Below, piece after piece: positions 7,384-10,915 of a stretch of 10,915 nucleotides of DNA (positions within the stretch are counted from its first letter, which is position 1; the number at the start of each line of letters is the position of its first letter). The notes under the pieces are model-generated. The model did not search any database. It had not been told where the DNA came from and saw nothing but the letters and a program-made list of their open reading frames with translations. The translations under genes and the position numbers were made by a program. Source of the DNA: Sedimentisphaerales bacterium (GTDB taxonomy: Bacteria; Planctomycetota; Phycisphaerae; Sedimentisphaerales; SG8-4); NCBI GenBank assembly GCA_016932895.1, contig JAFGCA010000229.1:1-10915 (forward strand), read 5' to 3'.

Positions 7384-7443
7384 ATGCGCCGCCAAACACG
7401 CCACAAATGGGGTTTTTGCAGTCATCAGAAGGAGTGCACATGA
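7384..7443 (+). CDS. 19-aa leader peptide ORF overlapping the lyase start
   Basis: This short ORF encodes MRRQTRHKWGFCSHQKECT. It is preceded by GGAGGAG at 7372-7378, five bases before its ATG and a stronger Shine-Dalgarno than most genes here have. It lies about 28 bases downstream of the predicted transcript start. Its TGA stop (7441-7443) overlaps the lyase ATG (7440-7442) in an ATGA arrangement, and the lyase's own ribosome-binding site (AAGGAG) lies inside its last codons. That layout is typical of translational coupling, with ribosomes finishing the leader and restarting on the lyase. The peptide is basic, has two cysteines (positions 12 and 18), and shows no run of a single amino acid that would suggest classical attenuation. 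No homologue is recognised. It may act only through its translation, or the overlap may be chance. Confidence 0.5.
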   Translation: MRRQTRHKWGFCSHQKECT

Positions 7444-9638
7444 AAAGTGCCACACCGAAGAGGTCGGTCACTATCCGCGCGATGGCCCTGTTCGCCCTGA
7501 CCGCCGCGTACACATCGTCAACCGCACCAGCAGGGCCTGAGGTTTCGACGTCCGGCGCGCAACCCAATATCCCGACGGCCGACGTCCTGGCCTACGGAGC
7601 GACAGGCGACGGCATCGCGGACGACACCGAGGCGATCCAGGCCGCCCTTGACGCCATGCAAGCGACTTCCGAGGGCGTCGTACACCTGCCGACCGGACCA
7701 ACGACATTCCGCAGCGCGCCGAATGTCGGCGCCGTCAATGTTCTGGACTACGGAGCTACTGGGGACGGAATTACCTCCGACAGTGTAGCTACACATATTG
7801 CTATCGATGCCGCGACGTGTTCAGGCGGAACTGTCTACTTCCCGCCTGGAATTTATCTGCTCGACGCCAGTGATACCGTTCCCGACAACGTGTATCTCCT
7901 GTTCGATCAAGGGGCGAAGCTATCTATCGCCCCAGGTATTACTGTGCAGCTTGCCACTACCGGGCAAATCATTGCCGCACCGCGGCAGCACATTTTCAAT
8001 CTGATTGGAAGTGGCACGATCCAGTTCACAGGTGTGCCCGGAATCAATGCACATGCCGGCACTGTGTACCCTCAGTGGTGGGGAGCCAAGGGTGACTACA
8101 GCACTGATGATACCGATGCTATCCAAGCGGCTCTGGATTGCGCTCCTGATCCCAGCAACGCTGCCTTGTCCGAAGGCGTGACTGTGTATTTCCCTCGTGG
8201 CTGCTATATGTTCAGCAATATCTATATTCCCGGGCGAACAGTGCTGCAGGGTACCGCCCAGTTTGGCGGGTCCTCCTTGATCCGTATTGCTGGCTCTGCC
8301 GGAACAGCCGTCGAGGACAAAGGACATGCCATTGCGATTCACATCCGTAACCTGGAGCTTAACTGCAACTACTGCACCGGTGACGGGATACAGCTTGGAA
8401 TCACAGACAACGCGTACAGCCCAGGCGGAGCGAATGTCTGGGGCTGGAACGGAATTATAGATCGTGTCAGAGTGGCAAACGCAGTCGGGCGCGGTATCCA
8501 TGTTAACACGAACGGCAATTCTCTGCGGAACATCCAAGTTACCCACTGTCAAGGTTCCATCGTGGGCGGCATTGCGACGAAAATCGTGACCTGGCACGAT
8601 TGTTCGTCAGACCTGACCAATCCGGAAAGACCGACGACAACTCCGTTTGGGCTGAAGCTCACAGGCTATAACATGGCCCTGCACGGCTTCCACGGCGAGG
8701 GCTGGTACGGTATGGCGGCTGTCGATGTCGATGCTGTTTGCAGTACCTTGAGCGGCATCGAGTGCACCGTGGGTGCCAATAGGACGTTGCCCGCCGTGAT
8801 TCAGATTGAGGAGAACCGTGACAGCGTCAGTATTTTTGGGGTCTCCGCCTACGCCTATGAGGGCCACCCTGATAACGGCGAGATCATCCATCTCATCATT
8901 GATGAAGCCTATAATCCACCGCATGGCACCCGATGTGTGACCGGCCGCCCGGGAAGCGCCGCGCCTACGCGGATCAAATACTGGGATGAATACCATGTGG
9001 GACGGCAACGAAATGCTCTGCTACGAGATCCCTATCCGGTACGCGAGGGACGATGGTTACGAGGTGATTATCTGCGCGTTGAAGCTGCTTCTGGCTATCC
9101 CTCGGAATTTGTCTGTTTGGCCCCGGGTTCGCCAGGTACGTGGGGACCAACGGGCAGTTGCCCAGGAGCCATCAGCAAAACGTCGGACTACACAGTAACA
9201 ACGGACGATAATGGCAAGAGGTTCAGCAACGCACGGGCCGAGGAAGGGGTGGACTTTGCTTTACCACCTGGAGCATTCAACTTAGAGTATGAGTTCATCA
9301 AGATTGCCGATCAGCGCGTCACTATCACGCCCAATAGCGCAGAGCAAATTCACAATGCCGGGGCAGGTGTGGCGTTTGCGTTGGCGAACGTCGGTGACTG
9401 TGTGCGTCTTGGATACGGCGGACACGGCAAGTGGCATGCGATTCGAAGTAATGTGCGCCCGCGCACCGGGCAAACCTACGTGATATCGAATGCCACTACG
9501 GACCGAGCCTTCGACGCGGACCACACGAACACCGAAGAACTGGCGAAGGTTTTGGCGACGCTAATCCTGGATCTGCAGACCACCGGAATCCTACACGTCG
9601 AGAAAGCTACCGCATCGCCGCCCGGGACACAGAAGTGA
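7440..9638 (+). CDS. Pectate-lyase-fold (tailspike-like) beta-helix protein, predicted exported
   Basis: This 732-aa protein appears to be a right-handed beta-helix of the Pectate_lyase_3/tailspike type, which binds or cleaves polysaccharides. Residues 1-32 (KRSVTIRAMALFALTAAYTSS) look like a signal peptide of modest quality. The helix-entry motif occurs three times: VLAYGATGDGIADDTEAIQ (49-67), VLDYGATGDGITSDS (101-115, degenerate) and WWGAKGDYSTDDTDAIQ (214-230). Copies are followed by VVHLPTG, TVYFPPGIYLL and TVYFPRGCYMF. Beta-helix turns continue to about 500. Residues 540-570 (GDYLRVEAASGYPSEFVCL, then GSPGTW) and 580-670 (YTVTTDDNGKRFSN to GKWHAIRSN) resemble modules seen at the ends of phage tail proteins and related lyases, as does TTDRAFDADHTNTEELAKVL (687-706). 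Start 7440 has AAGGAG five bases upstream. GC content drops sharply near 7740. Catalytic residues cannot be assigned, so lyase activity is not established. Confidence 0.78.
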   Translation: MKSATPKRSVTIRAMALFALTAAYTSSTAPAGPEVSTSGAQPNIPTADVLAYGATGDGIADDTEAIQAALDAMQATSEGVVHLPTGPTTFRSAPNVGAVNVLDYGATGDGITSDSVATHIAIDAATCSGGTVYFPPGIYLLDASDTVPDNVYLLFDQGAKLSIAPGITVQLATTGQIIAAPRQHIFNLIGSGTIQFTGVPGINAHAGTVYPQWWGAKGDYSTDDTDAIQAALDCAPDPSNAALSEGVTVYFPRGCYMFSNIYIPGRTVLQGTAQFGGSSLIRIAGSAGTAVEDKGHAIAIHIRNLELNCNYCTGDGIQLGITDNAYSPGGANVWGWNGIIDRVRVANAVGRGIHVNTNGNSLRNIQVTHCQGSIVGGIATKIVTWHDCSSDLTNPERPTTTPFGLKLTGYNMALHGFHGEGWYGMAAVDVDAVCSTLSGIECTVGANRTLPAVIQIEENRDSVSIFGVSAYAYEGHPDNGEIIHLIIDEAYNPPHGTRCVTGRPGSAAPTRIKYWDEYHVGRQRNALLRDPYPVREGRWLRGDYLRVEAASGYPSEFVCLAPGSPGTWGPTGSCPGAISKTSDYTVTTDDNGKRFSNARAEEGVDFALPPGAFNLEYEFIKIADQRVTITPNSAEQIHNAGAGVAFALANVGDCVRLGYGGHGKWHAIRSNVRPRTGQTYVISNATTDRAFDADHTNTEELAKVLATLILDLQTTGILHVEKATASPPGTQK

Positions 9639-9640
9639 GC

Positions 9641-9709
9641 CGCTGTGCGTCTTTTTCGGCTTGACGCGCTCTTCTCGGCCAATAGAGTAGCTGATGCAGA
9701 CGCACAGCG
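9641..9709 (+). repeat. 12-bp perfect inverted repeat after the lyase gene
   Basis: CGCTGTGCGTCT (9641-9652) is the exact reverse complement of AGACGCACAGCG (9698-9709), with 45 bases between the arms. It starts two bases after the lyase stop codon. The right arm shares bases 9698-9703 with the second hairpin at 9696-9719, so the two structures exclude each other. It could be an RNA switch, a 3'-end structure of the lyase message, or a protein-binding site. Confidence 0.6.
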
Positions 9710-9719
9710 CCGCGTCTGC
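9696..9719 (+). repeat. 8-bp hairpin overlapping the larger inverted repeat
   Basis: GCAGACGC (9696-9703) pairs perfectly with GCGTCTGC (9712-9719) around an 8-base loop. It ends 56 bases before the oxidoreductase ATG and has no T-run after it. Its left arm lies largely within the right arm of the longer inverted repeat. Confidence 0.6.
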
Positions 9720-9775
9720 CGATTTGGACAATGCCGTAGACGGCTCATTCTTCGTATCAACCAAAGGAGAAAATC

Positions 9776-10915
9776 ATGCCAGTAAATCGCCGCACGTTCC
9801 TCAAGAATTCCATCGCTGCCGGAATGGCCCTCAACTTCCCGGCCGTGGCCACCGCCCAGCGTGACAAGACGTACCGAACCGCCCTGATCGGCAGCGGGTG
9901 GTGGGGGACGAACATTTTGCGAGAAGCGGTCGCTTCAGGCCGCTGCAAGATCGTGGCGCTGGTCGACGTGGACCGGCGGCAGTTGGCCACGTGCGCCGCC
10001 GAGCTGGCGAGACTCACCAGCGACAAGCCCAAGCATTACGAGGATTATCGCGAGATGTTGGCGCGGGAGAAGCCGGAGATCGCCATCGTCGCCACGCCGG
10101 ACCACTGGCACCCACTCTGCACGATTGCGGCGGTGAAATCCGGGGCCCACGTCTACGTGGAAAAGCCGATCGGGCACACGATCATGGAGGGCCGGGCCAT
10201 GGTCAACGCCGCCCGCGCCGCCGGCCGGGTCGTCCAGGTCGGCACGCACCGCCGCGTCTCGCCGCACAACGTCTCGGGGATGAAGTTCCTGCGCGAGGGT
10301 GGGGCCGGCAAGATCGGCATGGTGCGCTGCTTCGTGCTGTACGGCGGCGGACCCGAGAAGCCGAAGAAGAACTTCGAGCCGCCGAAAGAGTTGAACTGGG
10401 ATCTGTGGTGCGGGCCCGCCCCGCTGCGGCCGTACAATGGCGATCCGGAGAACCCCTGGCGCGGCGGCATTCACCCGCGCGGCTTTCGCCAGTACGTCGA
10501 CTACGCCAACGGGACGCTCGGCGACTGGGGCGTGCACTGGGTGGACCAGGTGCTATGGGTCATGGAACGAAAATGGCCCCGGGCAGTGCACTCGACCGGC
10601 GGGCGGCCCATCAAGGGCGAGCCCATTCTCACCGACGAATATCAGACCACCGACGCCCCCGACCACCAGGTCGCGACCTACACGTTCGACGATCTGACCG
10701 TAACGTGGGAGCATCGCCAGTTCGCCGGCAACCCGGCCGAGAAGACCGAAAGCGTCGGCTGCTTCTTCTACGGCACCAAGGGCACGTTCCACTTGGGCTG
10801 GAAGCAGGGCTGGACCTTCTTTCCGCTCGGCCGGGGCCAGCAGGAGATTCATGAGGAGCCCAAGCTCAACGAACCGGACCAGCAGAACATCAAGGAAGTC
10901 TGGGCCGACTTCCTC
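9776..10915 (+). CDS. Gfo/Idh/MocA-family oxidoreductase with Tat-type leader (3'-truncated)
   Basis: This is an NAD(P)-dependent oxidoreductase of the Gfo/Idh/MocA family, whose members usually act on sugars, inositols or sugar derivatives. 380 residues are present and the frame is open to the window end. Residues 1-27 form a twin-arginine leader, with RRTFLK at 5-10, a short hydrophobic stretch and likely cleavage after ATA (27). That points to export of the folded, cofactor-loaded enzyme. The Rossmann domain has ALIGSGWWG (36-44, GxGxxG) and ALVDVDRR. EKP at 129-131 is the family nicotinamide-binding motif. In the second domain, GTLGDWGVHWVD carries D250 and H254 in the usual DxxxH arrangement. 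The NWDLWCGPAP and GGIHPRGFR stretches are typical of the Tat-exported branch common in Planctomycetota. AAGGAG at 9764-9769, six bases before the ATG, fixes the start. It lies 137 bases downstream of the lyase gene, beyond two alternative hairpins. The substrate is unknown. Confidence 0.92.
   Translation, partial: MPVNRRTFLKNSIAAGMALNFPAVATAQRDKTYRTALIGSGWWGTNILREAVASGRCKIVALVDVDRRQLATCAAELARLTSDKPKHYEDYREMLAREKPEIAIVATPDHWHPLCTIAAVKSGAHVYVEKPIGHTIMEGRAMVNAARAAGRVVQVGTHRRVSPHNVSGMKFLREGGAGKIGMVRCFVLYGGGPEKPKKNFEPPKELNWDLWCGPAPLRPYNGDPENPWRGGIHPRGFRQYVDYANGTLGDWGVHWVDQVLWVMERKWPRAVHSTGGRPIKGEPILTDEYQTTDAPDHQVATYTFDDLTVTWEHRQFAGNPAEKTESVGCFFYGTKGTFHLGWKQGWTFFPLGRGQQEIHEEPKLNEPDQQNIKEVWADFL

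Noticed and set aside
7212..7439. Upstream extension of the lyase gene to an ATG or alternative start near 7212
   Set aside because: It would place the promoter and leader inside the coding region, bury the signal peptide, and has no ribosome-binding site; 7440 has AAGGAG at five bases.
9724..9751. TTGGAC...CATTCT as a promoter for the oxidoreductase gene
   Set aside because: The -10 box matches at only three positions, too weak to call.
9898..10854. 318-codon + strand frame inside the oxidoreductase gene
   Set aside because: It is a shifted frame of the Gfo/Idh/MocA gene, which is open from 9776 to the window end and carries all family motifs; the frame is Arg-rich and without motifs.
1..10915. 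CRISPR arrays, tRNA or rRNA genes, insertion sequences
   Set aside because: No regularly spaced direct repeats, cloverleaf-like segments, rRNA stretches or transposase-like reading frames were seen on either strand.

Overview
The window is high-GC bacterial chromosome with a secreted-enzyme flavour. The most likely source is a planctomycete, perhaps Phycisphaerae or a relative; Verrucomicrobiota or Lentisphaerota cannot be excluded. This rests on the mix of genes: a Gfo/Idh/MocA oxidoreductase with a Tat-like RR leader, a secreted TIM-barrel glycosidase-like protein with a carbohydrate-binding insert, an exported amidohydrolase, a pectate-lyase-fold protein and an L-fucose-isomerase-family enzyme. 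It is inference, because there is no rRNA or other marker gene in the window.

Region 1 (1-3946, + strand) is an operon-like run. It holds the 3' part of a 2-oxoacid dehydrogenase E1 beta gene, a complete E2 acyltransferase gene (lipoyl domain, E3/E1-binding domain, catalytic domain) and a complete L-fucose-isomerase-family gene with its three active-site residues in place. The run ends in a clear Rho-independent terminator. E1 alpha and E3 are not visible and could lie upstream. One reading is that the isomerase feeds sugar carbon towards a 2-oxoacid that E1/E2 oxidises, but nothing in the sequence proves this.

Region 2 (3996-7127) holds two divergent genes for exported proteins around a 417-base intergenic region. 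On the - strand is a GH20-like TIM-barrel protein with a signal peptide and a jelly-roll insert. On the + strand is an amidohydrolase with a signal peptide and complete metal ligands.

Region 3 (7128-9775) is the most unusual part. A near-consensus sigma-70 promoter precedes a 19-codon ORF with a strong Shine-Dalgarno sequence. Its stop codon overlaps the start of a 732-aa pectate-lyase-fold protein (ATGA). That protein carries three copies of the N-terminal YGAxGDG...DDT...AIQ motif, has C-terminal modules resembling phage tail proteins, and shows an abrupt drop in GC content at the second motif copy. It looks like a chimera of a host-type export and N-terminal piece with a transferred tailspike-like passenger. 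Downstream, a 12-bp perfect inverted repeat and an 8-bp one share bases, so they can form mutually exclusive hairpins ahead of the next gene.

Region 4 (9776-10915) is the 5' part of the Tat-exported Gfo/Idh/MocA oxidoreductase, cut off by the window end. No tRNA, rRNA, CRISPR array, transposase or recombinase was seen.
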